Shown here: positions 1-12,544 of the stretch, piece by piece
Layout of the letters: every line of letters begins with the position of its first letter
How positions within the stretch are numbered: position 1 is the stretch's first letter
DNA from: Polytrichum commune
Lineage: Eukaryota; Streptophyta; Polytrichopsida; Polytrichales; Polytrichaceae
Length of the DNA: 64,000 nucleotides
Direction: 5' to 3'
Assembly: GCA_950295325.1 (NCBI GenBank)
Contig: OX485806.1
Coordinates: forward strand, 14,384,001 to 14,448,000
Notes under the pieces: generated by a model
Database searches by the model: none
Seen by the model: only the letters and a program-made list of their open reading frames with translations
Told to the model about the DNA's origin: nothing
Program-made: the position numbers and the translations under genes

Positions 1-577
1 CACCTCCAAAGGGTTGTCTAAAATTATGGGAGTGCATGTGTGATCAAGACTTTCCATTCTATCACTTCCATAGAGTATGAGAAGCTCTATAAGAGCATGC
101 CACAAAGATTGTGGGTATTATTTATGCAAAGTTATTTTTGAGTGTGTATAGACTCCAAGTCAGTGACGGGCTTGATTTCAAAATAAAAGTGCTTTCTCAT
201 TTTACGTGTTTTTTTTTTTTTTCAATTCCCATGTGAATAATCAATAAAATTTTACTCTCTAAAGTGATTTTAATTATTCACTCCATGTGTTGGCATTGCT
301 TATATACCAAAAAACATTCAAACACCAACTCAGTTTTATGAGTCATCGTACACTGTACTACTTAAGAACATGCCATATTTGATTGGAATCGTTGTATTTC
401 TAGATTAAGAGATCATGAAGGATTTTGCACCAAATCGTGTGTTCACCACAAAAACATATCAAGAGGAATTAAAGACACACATGACAATCTTTTGAAAGAG
501 TTTATGTTGTATTTCAGTATATCTAGACACATTTTCAAAATCTGGGCTTTTTGGTTGCTTCAAATTTATCATAGGAT
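1..577. other. AT-rich spacer, no gene seen
   Basis: No conserved coding segment or splice-consistent exon is visible on either strand. A poly-T run lies near 210-222. The stretch ends at the target duplication of the first MITE. Confidence 0.5.
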
Positions 578-585
578 CCTACAAT

Positions 586-1081
586 CTCAGGGAGTGCACT
601 ATTCATTAAAACCAAGCATCACATGCGTGCATGCCCCTTATTAAAATACCCCTGTATACATTTTATTTTTGCTAAAATCAAGCAATATACTTACAAATCT
701 CATTGCTTCAAAATACATTTCCATACGTACACAAGGGTCCAAAAACAAATACAGAAATTGTATATAACATGTGTACAAATGTTTGGAAATGCAAAAATAT
801 GGCCCTATTATATGTATAATATCAAATCATGGATTTTTAGTTATAAAGTCGTTACTTAGTGGATGAAAAAACACATGATTCTTGGTCCAAGTCTGACTTG
901 AACGCGTAAACGCGTAAATGCGTACTTTACATATATTTTTCTATAGCCTCATGTATATCTACTTCTTGCTTAATAGCAATATGTCTCTTGTACGTACATT
1001 TTGTACATGCTTGTTTTAAATAATACCCCTTTTGTGCACCCACGTGTATAAATATAGTACTTGAACAGTGCACTCCCTGGG
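586..1081. mobile_element. hAT-type MITE (496 bp)
   Basis: The ends are inverted copies of each other: CTCAGGGAGTGCACT on the left and the reverse complement of CCCAGGGAGTGCACT on the right. The element is flanked by 8-bp direct repeats, CCTACAAT (578-585) and CCTACGAT (1082-1089), one mismatch. An 8-bp duplication and a CAGGG-type end are the hallmarks of hAT elements. No transposase is encoded; the inside is AT-rich. Two further MITEs in the window (15503-15772, 18368-18708) share the CTCxGGG end. Confidence 0.75.
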
Positions 1082-1089
1082 CCTACGAT

Positions 1090-2496
1090 ACACTTATGAT
1101 ATAACTAAATTTGACGGAAGATGTGTGAATCCTTGATGATTACTTGATTTTTCATGCTAATAAAATATGATGGATTTTTAAAAATAAATTATGTTAAATG
1201 TATAAAAATAAATGTTGAATAATGAAAATATATTCTAAACAACTACTATAATATTGACATATCCAACTCTACATATTCTATCAGAGGATCTTACCATATA
1301 ATCCTATGATAAGATTTAACATGTTATAATTGTGGACATGGACTTAATCCAATGTTACTTAAATTTGTGTTGTTTCACAATTATTCTAAGTTGTGATTGT
1401 TCTCAGAAAGTGACTAGTTAGTGATGCATTACATCCCAACTATAAGGATATGTTCTTTGGTTCTTTATTCAGAGCTTCTATCATATAAAGTTTTCTCCTT
1501 TTCCATGAAGTAAACTCCACATTGGCATAGTCCATGTAGACATTGTAGAAAACCCCAAGGTAAATTACTTAGGGGTCAATCACTTGGTTGCAGACTCTGG
1601 CGATTCGCTAGTTAAGCTTAGACAATCAGGACTATGGCCATTCATTCATGATTCACACTTGTCAAAGTTTGTCATCTGAATTTGAGAATGACATCAAACA
1701 GAGAATAAAACTCATGTATCTTCATACAAAACGAGGATAGGATATATGTGTAGTCAAGAGTGGAAAGCATCAACATTATCACATGTTTCTGTGGGAGTTC
1801 TGGAGATAAACATTACATCACAAAGGTCTTCAACATTTGATATCCTTCAGTATTTGAAATCTAAAGTATCAGAACAAGAATTGTTTGCAAAAAATTTACA
1901 TGAATCAATCACTATTTAATCTATCGGATCCACCCAAGTAACTGTACAGTATGAGAAGTGGTATTTTTCAAGCGGCCCAGAGCCTGACCATGGTATCTTT
2001 CAAGTTGGTGCTGCAAAAATCAGACAGATACAATAGCTTATATTGATAAATCGTGGGGATGCATAAGTGCTCAAGAGAGAACAAGTGAATTGTAGTGAAG
2101 CAATATAAACAGTTAACCTAATCTAAACTTAGCTGACTAACAGTGTACACATTTACATCTATGTAACAGTGATGGATGAGTCAGGGTATCATCTTACTTC
2201 TAACATATCTGAAAGGGTGCAGCTCCCCGTCTTGGATTGTCTACGAATTTGTATTTCCACCACATGTCTAATCGCTATGATGGTGTCTTTGGACAATTAA
2301 GTGCCTTCTTCTGTGCTGTTGGACCTGTAGAATAAAATGGTGACTCTGAATGTGCATTAAAAATCTCTCTCTCTCTCTAGCTAAAGCACATTCTTACCCT
2401 TCTTCAATGGCTAAACAACACCAATCCGACAAGTGTTAAATGATTTGACTTGTAGCCAATAAAGCTTGAAATTGCACTAAGCAATGTCAAAACATC
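1090..2496. other. Intergenic spacer, no gene seen
   Basis: AT-rich DNA with no recognisable exon. A short CT microsatellite sits at about 2364-2380. Confidence 0.45.
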
Positions 2497-2638
2497 ATTC
2501 AGATCCATAACAATGTTATGTGGGACTGACAATATTTTATAGAATATTCTCGGATATTCCCATAGAATAATGTGGGAATGTCCAAGAATATTCTGTGGAA
2601 TGCTGTCAGTCCCACATAACACTCTTATGCATCTGAAT
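2497..2638. repeat. 142-bp near-perfect foldback
   Basis: The left half, starting ATTCAGATCCATAACA, pairs with the right half ending in ATCTGAAT over almost its whole length. It includes a long shared block TGTTATGTGGGACTGACA and a central loop of only a few bases near 2568. It could be a small MITE or a hairpin RNA precursor. It lies about 320 bp beyond the stop codon of the D27-like gene. Confidence 0.7.
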
Positions 2639-2956
2639 AATCCCACAGTGGGCAAGGTAAGCTCTTAGCTATAAGATAACATCCATATTGTTGGAAGTAC
2701 TGCTTGCAATTGTAATGTGGAGAAAACTATAAATAAAATGTAATAAAATTCAAATGTATAAAACCGATATGTACAGAAGCTTGAATCTATCACATGAGGT
2801 TGCAAGAAACAAGAGAAACTACAATCATGCGTGACAATAGTGATCAAAGAACACTAACACTAGTGTATTTGTATGCATTCAATATCTGAAATCCAACTCT
2901 TTATCAAAATCGGTGTACCGCATCGATCAGGATTGCAATAGAATAGAATGGAACAT

Positions 2957-5206
2957 TTACACTGCGAGAATTGTTGATAGAATGCATAAAATATCCCAAA
3001 TAGATAGGTGTAAAATACATAGAAGCGTGTTCAAGATGCCATAATTCTGACCAAGTGGATGAGCATTTAAGGGTGAGGTGTGGTGTTTCTTACAAAGAGC
3101 GGCGAAGCAAGGCTGCTGGAGTGCGGGATCGTCTTCGATGGGAGGTGGCATTTGACCATACACCATTTCACAACTCATATCCTCAAAATCTGTAGCCGTC
3201 ATCTTGACAATAATCAAAATCGTCTCCGAGAATGACAAGGAGTAGTAGCTCATTGCAGGGAAATTAAAAGCAGATACGATCTTCAATCGAACATCTCCAC
3301 TTTGTTTGCCGTCATACATCCGGAATACAGTCGTTAATTATGACTTACAAAACAGAAAGCTATCATGTTCCCACTTCCGTTGCACACCAGTCATATACTT
3401 ACTGGGAGTCATGGTGAGAGGCATCCCTAACGAATTGGTGAAGAATTCTTGTGTGGGGATCTTGCACATATTCACACACATCCCCACACAACCGCTGTTC
3501 TCAAGGTACCTGAACAGTCAAACACTAGGATGTAAACCTCTGATTTGTTGAGATCAACTGGCATTGGGATGCAACTTTTCTAGGTGAACATGTTCTGCAG
3601 CTTGGATATGCAAGGATTCAAAGGAGCATGGACAGAGTGTTCCACAGAGTTTCATCTGTTCATGCAAAATTGACTCACCTGCACTTCTTAATCATCACTC
3701 CACTACTTTGGAGTTGGCCGTTCACCTCCACCTCCTTCACCTGCTCATCACAAAGGTTCGAGAAGCACCAATTAATGGACAGGCCATTCTTTTACGCGTT
3801 TAGAGAGGAAACTGTACATTTCTGGGAAAAGTTTGTGGCCATTTTCCACCTGAGGAAACTCCAGATCCTCATTTACTTACATCCAAATTCAAGCACCTAG
3901 AGAGCGTATTTGATGCATACCTCGCATGGCCCCACAAGCCACTGACCATGAAGCGTGGCGGCAGCGAATGTCTCTGCAGTTTTCCTAGTTTTTGGCAGGA
4001 ACCTCTTAGCCTGAAACGTATGAAGTTAGTAAATGCGTACTAAAAAAGGTGAGGCAATTTTATCTACATAGAGAAATTGATCAATCAGATGTCTGTCAAG
4101 GGAGATATCCCTTAACGATCAGATGCTTTACTTCTCTTTGCATCCTGTAGCTAAGGACTTGAAGACACTGTAAACTTGAAGAATTCGTACAAACAGCAGA
4201 CATAGAAACATCTAATATCTGAAGAGACGATTTTGTAATGCTGACTTGAGCTCCATCCATCAGTACTATCAAATCCCAGTTGTTGGGGTGATTGATTCTG
4301 TTTAAACCTATCTTCGGTTCTCAAATGCATCAATGAAGTAGAACATCGACGCAAGGCGACCCCCTCAATTCAGTCTATTGAATAAGTTACCCAAGACATA
4401 CAAGTTTCAGAAGCCAGGGAGGCATGGCTGAATGTAGAACCCGCATTGATGTCGCACGCTGCAGCAAAGGACTTCTACTTTGCATCACCTTCCTTGTAAC
4501 CTCCACAAATCCGTCGTATCCCTTCAGGTTGGTTGACATCCCTGCAAATTCAGTCGGGCACGTGAGGATCACAAAGCAGAATCCGAAATCGATTGAGTTG
4601 TTTGCAGATCGGTGTTGCTGTTAAAATCCATATGAATTTTTCGGCAATTTCTCAGGCAGGGGTGGGCAATTAACGGTATATACGATAGGTTCAAGTACTT
4701 GATTGGATGTGTCACTAATTATTTCACTCATCTGGCAGCTTCTGTAACTAATTATCTCACTCGGAGGAACGGATGATTTGTAGAAATTTCCATTCCAATT
4801 TGCAGAATCACAACGCCATAACTGTACATTGCGTGAATCTCTTCCCGAATAATCAGCTACGATAAAATTCCGAATCAACAAAACCAGGAAAAACTGCGTT
4901 GGAAACAGAAATTCTCAGGAACACTCTTTTTGAAGTGTCTAAACGGTCCGAGTATGCAGTACAAAGAGATTATTAACCTGTAAATTTATGGAGCCGACGC
5001 ACGAAGACACCAAGCATCGCATTCTCAATCCATGAGTCTTTGTAGTAGGTCTTGTGGCCCATAGGGGCGGGTTTCCCCGATGGCTCCGCTATTTTGCATC
5101 TTACACTGCCTCTCCGGCCTTCATTCATGCGCTGGAGCTTCAGCGGCGCTACAGTGATACTCGATAGCCTCGCACCACCTTGAAGAGCTTCCAATTGCTG
5201 CAACAT
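2957..5206 (-). CDS. DWARF27-family beta-carotene isomerase-like protein, plastid
   Basis: Six exons: 5206-4978, 4541-4402, 4010-3921, 3740-3679, 3509-3403, 3189-2957. Phases match at every joint and give 286 residues. The product belongs to the D27 family, iron-dependent plastid isomerases; D27 itself makes 9-cis-beta-carotene for strigolactone synthesis. Signatures: [29 protein letters not shown], the Cys-rich block [19 protein letters not shown], and [16 protein letters not shown] followed by [10 protein letters not shown]. The wording, for example STNLKGY and CVNMCKIPT, resembles the D27-LIKE branch more than canonical D27. The first in-frame ATG (5206) follows an in-frame stop. The first 50 or so residues are basic and Ser/Ala-rich, as expected of a transit peptide. 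About 40 residues after the last conserved Cys look unconserved; a GTAAG there may mark an unrecognised last intron. Identity is firm; substrate is inference. Confidence 0.88.
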
Positions 5207-5299
5207 CTTTATATGATTTCCTCTTTGTATCTGTGCCACAGCATCCAGGCTCCTGTCTCGATCAGCTTATGTTTTCCCGTCCCCCCAAGGCATGACAAG

Positions 5300-6740
5300 T
5301 CTTGCTTTTCAAATTAGCCTCAAGTGCGAAGAAGTTTGTATAGAATTACACTCCACTCTCTCTTGAACAACAATGAAAATTCAATCCTTGATCTCTCCGT
5401 CAATCTAAAACGAATCTTACTTTGCAATCAAACCGGAGACGAACGACCTCAACGGAGAAGAAAGCAAATTGATTCCACTGCTGTTCCTTCCTATTCACTT
5501 CTTTCTTACAAAAAAAAACACTTACAAAGTGCACCAGACTCCCTCACATGAGCTTTCCATTCGAATCTCTGCTTCACATCGATCTATCTATGGATCGAGT
5601 TAGTCCTTGTGACGATCGGCTGACACTCTCCCGTACCGAAAATGAACATTCATGCACGTAAGATCAGAGGTACATAATAAAGACTTCACTAAAAATTCAC
5701 CCTCGCGAACTCCTCAACAAAAAGCACGAAACCTGAATTGAGCAATTCTCCCTCAACTTACAACAGACTCGCTTCTCAATCAAACAGTACTATACGGGAC
5801 GCAGCGGAACAGAAAAATCCGCACAACTATACATAATTCCCAATCCCTTTCCCTTTCGGTGATGTAAGAACATAATGCACATGAGCTTCAGAACTGATTC
5901 CTAACCTCAATCACACTGTAGCTAAGAATTCACACTGTCAAATAAACGAACTCGCTCACGCATTCCGTGTATGTCTGTCAATAACTCCTTATGAAACTCA
6001 ATCGCGCAATCTCCTCAACAATTTGAATATATCTCAATTGACCATTTCTCCCTCAAATTACTATTAACTTTCGCTCCACAGTCAAACAGTAAACGGAAAG
6101 CAACAATCTCAACGCAGAGGAGCTGCAACAAAATTCCACTACTGCACCTAATTCCGAAACCCCTTCCCTCCTACGCCACATGATACGAACATACTGCACC
6201 CATATCTAATCACATAGGGAATTCAGCTTCACAACGGAATTCCTAACCTCAACCACACCGACGCTAACATTCCACAGCGGAACACGAATTAGCATTCTCA
6301 CGCATTTTGTGCCTATCTCCACAATTCATCAAGACTAGCATCTGTCCCACCTAACTACTATAAATCCTCATGAAATTCAATCTCGCGATCTCCTCTACAG
6401 AAAGCATGAAATCTCAATTGACCATTTCTCCCTCAACTTATTATAGACTCTCGCTTTAAAATCGATCAGTACATCTCCACAACAACAATCTCAGCGTACA
6501 ACTTTCCACCACTGCACCTAATTCCGAATCCCCTTCCCTCTTATGCCACGTGATACGAACATACGACACCAATATCTACCTACCTACCTAGCTACCGAAA
6601 TCTGCTTGACAAACGGAACTCCTAACCTCAACCGCACCGACGCGAAGATTCCACACCGTAGAACGAATTAGCATTCTCACGCATTCCGTGCATGTCTCCA
6701 CAATTCATCAAGACTCGTACGTACCTGCGTCACCTACCAG
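5300..6740. repeat. Degenerate tandem repeats (~330-365 bp) upstream of the D27-like gene
   Basis: At least three, probably four, diverged direct copies run through this stretch. Anchors are CTCAATTGACCATTTCTCCC (about 6035 and 6415), CACTGCACCTAATTCCGAA-like blocks (about 6150 and 6515), TTCCTAACCTCAA (about 5900, 6240, 6620) and CTCACGCATTCCGTG (about 5957 and 6676). Spacing is roughly 325 to 365 bp. The array begins just upstream of the gene's first ATG, so it may contain its 5' UTR and promoter. No coding sequence is convincing here. Confidence 0.65.
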
Positions 6741-9040
6741 CCGCAACAACTGTCATAACTTCTCATTAATTCACCGCTCCAGTTACACAGCTCCTCGAAT
6801 CTGTGATCCCAAGTTGCAACCTCCGATCCACCGCTCTTTTTGCGACACACGTGACCATAATATACAAGAAGAAGCGTGGGAAAAAAACGTGATGTTGCTT
6901 GCACGCAATGAGCCATGTGAAGGGAGGACTAAACAGGAAACGTCAGGAAAATAACGGGGGATGCTTGTTGTGCGGTTTGGCGCGGTTGCGTGTGAAGCTC
7001 TCCCATTCCACGGCGACGGCGAAGCTCCAGAGTCCAGGACTCTCCAGTCTCCTGAAATCTAGACATGTTCTAGATTGGACTTACTCGCTGTTTGTCACTC
7101 TCAGGCTCTGTCAGGCTCTCGTAGCTCACGGTTCACGAATCCTTGTGATGCATAATATCTACATCCATCTACAGGATATCATCCACCGTTTGTTATCTAC
7201 ACTGACTATCCCATTTAGTGAAGTGTCAGAGATTAGTGAAGGTGATACTCAATTTCTTCAAGCTATGAAATTCGTGCCACGAGAGGATCTAGGGATTCGG
7301 GAGTCCAAAGTGTCAAAGTGCTGTAAATTCTCGATGTAAATTCTCTTCAATTTCTTAGTGTTAGGAGATGTTTCAAGAGTGAGTAGTGTCGACTATAAAA
7401 AAATAAAAATAAAAATAAAAAAAAGCCTCTTCAAGATTATCAAAACAAATTACACACTCTACAAACATCGTAGAGCACTCACTAATTTTCTTATAAAATA
7501 TGGTAAATGAATTCATGAATTTAGTATCACTAAGTAATAAATTCAACCATTGCTGATTTTGAGAATTAACAAAATAGTGTGTGTTTCAGGAGTTAGTACC
7601 ACACGCATTACTTGGGATGATCATTGTAGTCTATAAAACATCCATCCATAATTAAGTACCTAACCACCAACCAACGGATGTTTACGGACTTGGTAACCAT
7701 CGAGACGAAGTGGATGATGAGCCGTGGAACTCATGGTGAGTTATCAACCTACCCGAGTTGGTTACATTTATAACCAATTAGCTCATGGACAAAATTTGAG
7801 AATAATGGACGATGTTGTGTCTGAGTTCTAACAACCTTTCGGCTCTTGACATTCAACCCAAATTTTAAACCTTCCACCACAAGTTATTGTGAGACCGATC
7901 TATTGATGTTATTGGCTATATACTAAGGCTAACTTCGGCACTACACTATTTTGGTATTTAGTGTGACATGCACTATTTTTTAAGAGCCTAAACTAGGTGC
8001 CTAGAGGTCTCACAGTGTCACATCCACTAATTGCCAATATGATATTGTTCATCAACATAAGAAACATTTCGAGTGAATAAATATCTACATCATGACACTT
8101 AGCACATCACATTGGGATATTGAAGATGATAGTTGTACGTATTAATATGCATGGGGAAAACATTTGAGCATACTAATGGCACATATCATTTGTGTACACT
8201 TTAGTTAGCATGTAGACCGTAGTTTAAGATAGGCATACACCACATAACACTATTGAACATACTCATGCCAAGATATTTGTTATTTCACTTGAACACCAAG
8301 TGTCATGAGGTGACACTAATGGGGGACTAATGGTGAATTTGTTGATCATTAGTGTCACCTAGCATGCACCTCGAAATAGAGTAAATGACACTATTACACA
8401 TGTGACCTAAATACCATAAATGGTGTAGCGAGTTAGTAGCAGCCAAGCAAGTAGGCTCAAGATTTTCTAGAATGTGAGGAAATAATATTGGCTTAATAAT
8501 GTTCCATTTATGTCTTGGCAAGTGAATACAGTTGCACCTTCTGGAATTAGACATTGACTACAACCTACCAAAGTTGCATGTAGAAAGCTAACCGATTGGT
8601 GAAGGTGTTGCCTTAATCCTACTTCACAAACTAACACTTGTGTCAGTTCTTTAGATGTGTTGATAACTCCAAATTCAACTTGAATTTGGCAAGTCCTAGG
8701 ATACCATAGAGGGTGCTTTAGTTCATCTTTACTAGTGCCAAAACGTAGTTTGCACATGGAATATAGTGGTCTTAGCCAATGTAAGCACGACATGTGGCAA
8801 AATTTGGAGGAAGCATTTTATTTTATTGTTTCGTCATTATTGGTAGCCCTCTATGGTATTATAGAAATTCCACATAACATATTCCTAGCCCCACAGAACT
8901 TTGGGATGAAGCTAAATTAATGTTGTGATATTGTCATTCAGAAGTAGAATATCATTTATGTCACTTGTTGTCCAAACTACTGGTACAAGGAACTATGATT
9001 CGTGTAGTTATGAGCACAATTGTTCAAGAACCACTAAACC
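6741..9040. other. Spacer without convincing gene
   Basis: A 146-codon open frame at 6899-7339 has no recognisable domain and no conserved look. An A-rich (AAAAATA)n stretch lies near 7398-7425. The rest is AT-rich repeat-derived DNA. Confidence 0.45.
8195..8330. repeat. Dispersed repeat, copy A
   Basis: The segment TACACTTTAGT ... TGAACATACTCATGC ... TCATGAGGTGACA is closely matched at 46370-46500, inside the Mutator-like element. The two copies are about 38 kb apart in the same orientation. No coding content is visible. Confidence 0.6.
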
Positions 9041-9260
9041 CTAAAGACACAAGTTATCCAAGAACTAACAAGCTCTTTTTGCATAACATTACTCAGTTGA
9101 TGTGTTGTGTTCAGTTGCCCTAACTTTCAGATATAGTCTGAACCATTGGGATTCCGACATCCGGAGGCTTTATTCTTGAATCCACTATGGGACCCATGGA
9201 CACAACTCATCAATTGAGTAATGTTATGCACATAATTCCTAACTCATGTTTCTTAGTTAT
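9040..9260. mobile_element. Small inverted-repeat element (MITE-like)
   Basis: TGCATAACATTACTCAGTTG (about 9079) is matched in reverse by CAATTGAGTAATGTTATGCA (about 9211), with weaker pairing extending outwards to give arms of about 45 bp. Total length is about 200 bp with no ORF. I could not fix a target duplication. Confidence 0.55.
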
Positions 9261-10810
9261 TTACAAACCAAAAATAAATAAATAAATCTCACTCAAGTCT
9301 TCCTCAACCTACCTAAGCATATGATCTAATGATATGTAATTGGTTTGTGTTGAAAGGTCTAAAACTTGCCATTGTTAGAAAATTTGCTTTATGAGAAAAT
9401 TAACAAGGTCATGTGTATGTTAGTTCATTCTATGCCCACCATCTTATGCAACAAATCATTCTAGTAAATTTGTATACTGATATGTGCAATTAGGTTGGCC
9501 CACAATAATTTATCAACAATTCACACTATTTTGATTATTTACTACCAAATTCACAAAATATGACAATTACTTCTTTCACATGATTGCTATATGAATGAAT
9601 TCTAAAAGCTATAAATAGTTGCAATCTGGTTTTGACCCAATGTAATTTGCATGAGAAAAGAGGCAACAAAATTGCACATATCAGTGTTGAGATTTTGGTT
9701 ATTATTAAACCTAATAATATCTGACAGAAATTTCTTCTTGATTGGTTGTACGAATATCAATATAATGTTGCTACATAGTTGTAACCATATTAATATAGTC
9801 TAAAGTTCACCCTTCACAGCTTTCTTTTGCATTCACTCCCAACTTAAACATGCAAAAACATGCTTCATTATGCATCTTTGATTTGCAGTGTAGACACTAA
9901 AACTTTTAGGGTTACCCAACACAATGTCATTCAAGGGCCAATAGTTACCACAGTAAATGAGGGAAACACAACTCAATGACTTGAATAGAACGAACTCAAC
10001 TGTCACTACTTACCTGCTGTCATTTAAGTATACCTCTTTGTAGAAAATCAAGGCCACTAAGCATCCCAATACATATCCAATGTCCAGAACTCATGACTCA
10101 TATCACATTGGCATTTTGGTGGATTTGCTAATCTTTGAAGTTTTATCTTGATAGATTCCTGCTATTGTCCATCTTAGGTGCACAACAGATTTGCTGCATC
10201 TCATCTCCAGGACGCTTTCTGACATGATGTAAACTATTCACCTCATCAAGAACGAAAGTAGACCCAAATGCACTAAACTAAAACTGACACTATGTATAAC
10301 AAAAACATAGATTTGGTTTCAGTTGACATGTCAGTTTAGGTACGCCTACCTAAACTATTTTGCACAACTGCTTTGCACTGCATAACATTGACACAAAACC
10401 TGGATATTTATTCAATGGTCCATACTGTTTAGTATACCATTCTCATCTCGAACTAGTTAATTTAGTACAAGTTTAGTATATCATGGGTGCAGCATGCAAG
10501 TTGGTCTTTGTGATCCTCAGACCACTCTTGACACGTTGCCAAAATCACAAACTATGACTTGCTTCAGCTTCCAGGAGGATGAAGTCACCAATCTTACTAC
10601 AGACACCAGGATTATCAGGATTTTCTCTGGAATTGAATTATCTTACAAAAAATGAGCTGTGTTGGATGCCAATGCCAGACATCAGCGCATATGTTTCATG
10701 GTTAATCCATGATTGGAACCAATTTTGTGCTGTGCAGAGTTTTCAAGTGGATGGAAACAGGTATGCCAATAGAAGACTCCCCAACTTGAAATTTGACTCT
10801 GCCACCCAAC
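9261..10810. other. Spacer including the 3' flank of the FBX2-like gene
   Basis: No exon is convincing. A 133-codon plus-strand frame at 10579-10980 overlaps the end of the FBX2-like gene antisense and is treated as chance. The minus-strand gene's 3' UTR must lie just left of 10811. Confidence 0.45.
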
Positions 10811-12544
10811 TTAAATGTCACCTACTGTCTGCCCTTTTCGAGGCCTTCCAAGAGCAACCCATTTTGCAGACTCCTTTTTGCCCCCAGCTTTCGTTGTTGA
10901 TGTGCTGGCAACATCAGGACGTTCAGGAATATTATCTTCGTTCTTTGGACATCTACCCTTCTGCTCTAACACAGGTATAGCTACCTGCTTCCTGCGACGG
11001 CGTGGATTGGCTCTTCTTGATGCCTGGATGCTACGTTCTATTTCTAAAGCCTGTGAGAAATCCCAAATTCGGACAATCTTCTCCTCTCCACCACTCACGA
11101 CACGGTCTGCACCTATGTCTACACTGTATGCACTTTGATGGAACCCAGGTAGAAAGCGTTGTACTACTTCTTCCCCTGCCTTCCCCACAACCTGGCCTGA
11201 AACTCGGGATCTTGACGAGGATGATGGAGAACTCTTTCCATTCCCACTAGCCTTCTTTATAATCTGGCGAACATCCATCATGCCCAAGGCTCCCTCCGCT
11301 GATGCTGAGACGAGCCATGGATCCTCAAATGCTAATGAGTAGACAGCCCCTTTCTGCAACATCCAACTCGCAAGAGGTTCACTTACATATTTGGGCTCTC
11401 CATTCCGACGCCTTGCAGGGCGATCGTCAAACATGCGCACAATGCCATCCTCGCCCCCAGTGAACACAAAATTGCCCGAGTGGCTTCCCTCCACTGCATA
11501 TGCTTGTCCGGCATGGACTCCTGAACGCACCCTCAACTTCTGACCTGTCTCAATGTCCCAGCTATATACATCACTGCCAGCAGTGCTAAGAACTCGGCGA
11601 CCTCGAGGAACTAAAGCCCACACCCAGTCATTATGCATCAGTTGATGAACACAACGAAAACTGGTGCGCTCGCAAATCCGTATGGACATATCCCATGAGC
11701 CACTGTAGACATTTGCGGTGTCCAGTCCAAGGCAAGTGATAGGACCAGTGTGCCCAAATAGATTGAGTTCAGCACCTCTACTGTTGAGCTCACTCCAAAT
11801 TCCTGCAACATCAAAGAGTTGAGGGCACTCTGGAATTGCTCGCCATATGTGAACTATTGCATCACTCCCTGCCACTGCTAGTAAATCCATGTCCACTGCA
11901 ATCGCTCGCACAGTTTCTCCCAAGGGTCGAGAGCAAACGAGAGGCAAGCCCTCTTCCAAGTTCCAGACGCGCACAACTTGATCGTACCCTGCAGTTACAA
12001 TGAGATTGGCAGCAGGCAGCAAACGAATACATCGCACAGCAGCTGTGTGCCCATGCAACATATCCATCCGGAAGCGCCCCATCAAGACCTTACATTTTTC
12101 CTCCCGTGCCATGTAGAGCTCCCTCCATGTTTTTTCAGGCGATTTCCCCACCACACCAATGGTCGAGACAGCAGGGAGACCCCACCGCTCACAATAGAAA
12201 TCTTTCCACCCATGGCTATCTGATGCCAAACGTCTGAACAGGACGCATGCGCACGATAAGATACAGAGTGCACGAGCATCCAGGTGGGTAAATACCTCTA
12301 GAATTAACGCAGGTGGCAGCTCCAGGATATGACATCGATTTGGGTCAGGCCCCAGAACCTCCAAATTCCCGGTACAAAGGACATCCTCTGGCTTCACAAC
12401 TTTTGCATGGTGGTGGTTCGACTTCTTGAGCGTGAGAGTGGTCGACAGTCGCACACTACTAGTGTTAACGGGAGTGTTGTCATTCCAAGCATCGTCGGCT
12501 GCTCCATCTTCACCTTTCCAGGCGGCGTGAGAGCCCAAGGCCAT
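10811..12544 (-). CDS. FBX2: F-box/WD40-repeat protein, FBX2-like
   Basis: A single open frame of 577 residues from ATG at 12544. The F-box lies at about residues 74-121 (ELPPALILEVFTHLDARALC, then GWKDFYCERWG). A WD40 propeller follows at about residues 163-525, with recognisable blades such as HGHTAAVRCIRL...VRVWNLEEG, FGHTGPITCLGL, HAGQAYAVEG...VRMFDDR and a final SVDIGADRVVSGGEEKIVRIWDF. A basic tail (RRANPRRRRKQ) ends the protein. By family, the F-box docks to SKP1 in an SCF ubiquitin ligase and the propeller recruits the substrate. The layout and wording match the plant protein FBX2 (Arabidopsis At5g21040), which has been linked to phosphate-starvation signalling. That role is not shown by this sequence. 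No introns or breaks are seen. Confidence 0.9.
   Translation of the reverse strand: MALGSHAAWKGEDGAADDAWNDNTPVNTSSVRLSTTLTLKKSNHHHAKVVKPEDVLCTGNLEVLGPDPNRCHILELPPALILEVFTHLDARALCILSCACVLFRRLASDSHGWKDFYCERWGLPAVSTIGVVGKSPEKTWRELYMAREEKCKVLMGRFRMDMLHGHTAAVRCIRLLPAANLIVTAGYDQVVRVWNLEEGLPLVCSRPLGETVRAIAVDMDLLAVAGSDAIVHIWRAIPECPQLFDVAGIWSELNSRGAELNLFGHTGPITCLGLDTANVYSGSWDMSIRICERTSFRCVHQLMHNDWVWALVPRGRRVLSTAGSDVYSWDIETGQKLRVRSGVHAGQAYAVEGSHSGNFVFTGGEDGIVRMFDDRPARRRNGEPKYVSEPLASWMLQKGAVYSLAFEDPWLVSASAEGALGMMDVRQIIKKASGNGKSSPSSSSRSRVSGQVVGKAGEEVVQRFLPGFHQSAYSVDIGADRVVSGGEEKIVRIWDFSQALEIERSIQASRRANPRRRRKQVAIPVLEQKGRCPKNEDNIPERPDVASTSTTKAGGKKESAKWVALGRPRKGQTVGDI

Noticed and set aside
6899-7339. 146-codon plus-strand open frame
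   Set aside because: No domain, no splice-consistent neighbours, and unremarkable composition; probably chance or repeat-derived.
10579-10980. 133-codon plus-strand frame
   Set aside because: Overlaps the 3' end of the FBX2-like gene antisense and has no recognisable motif.
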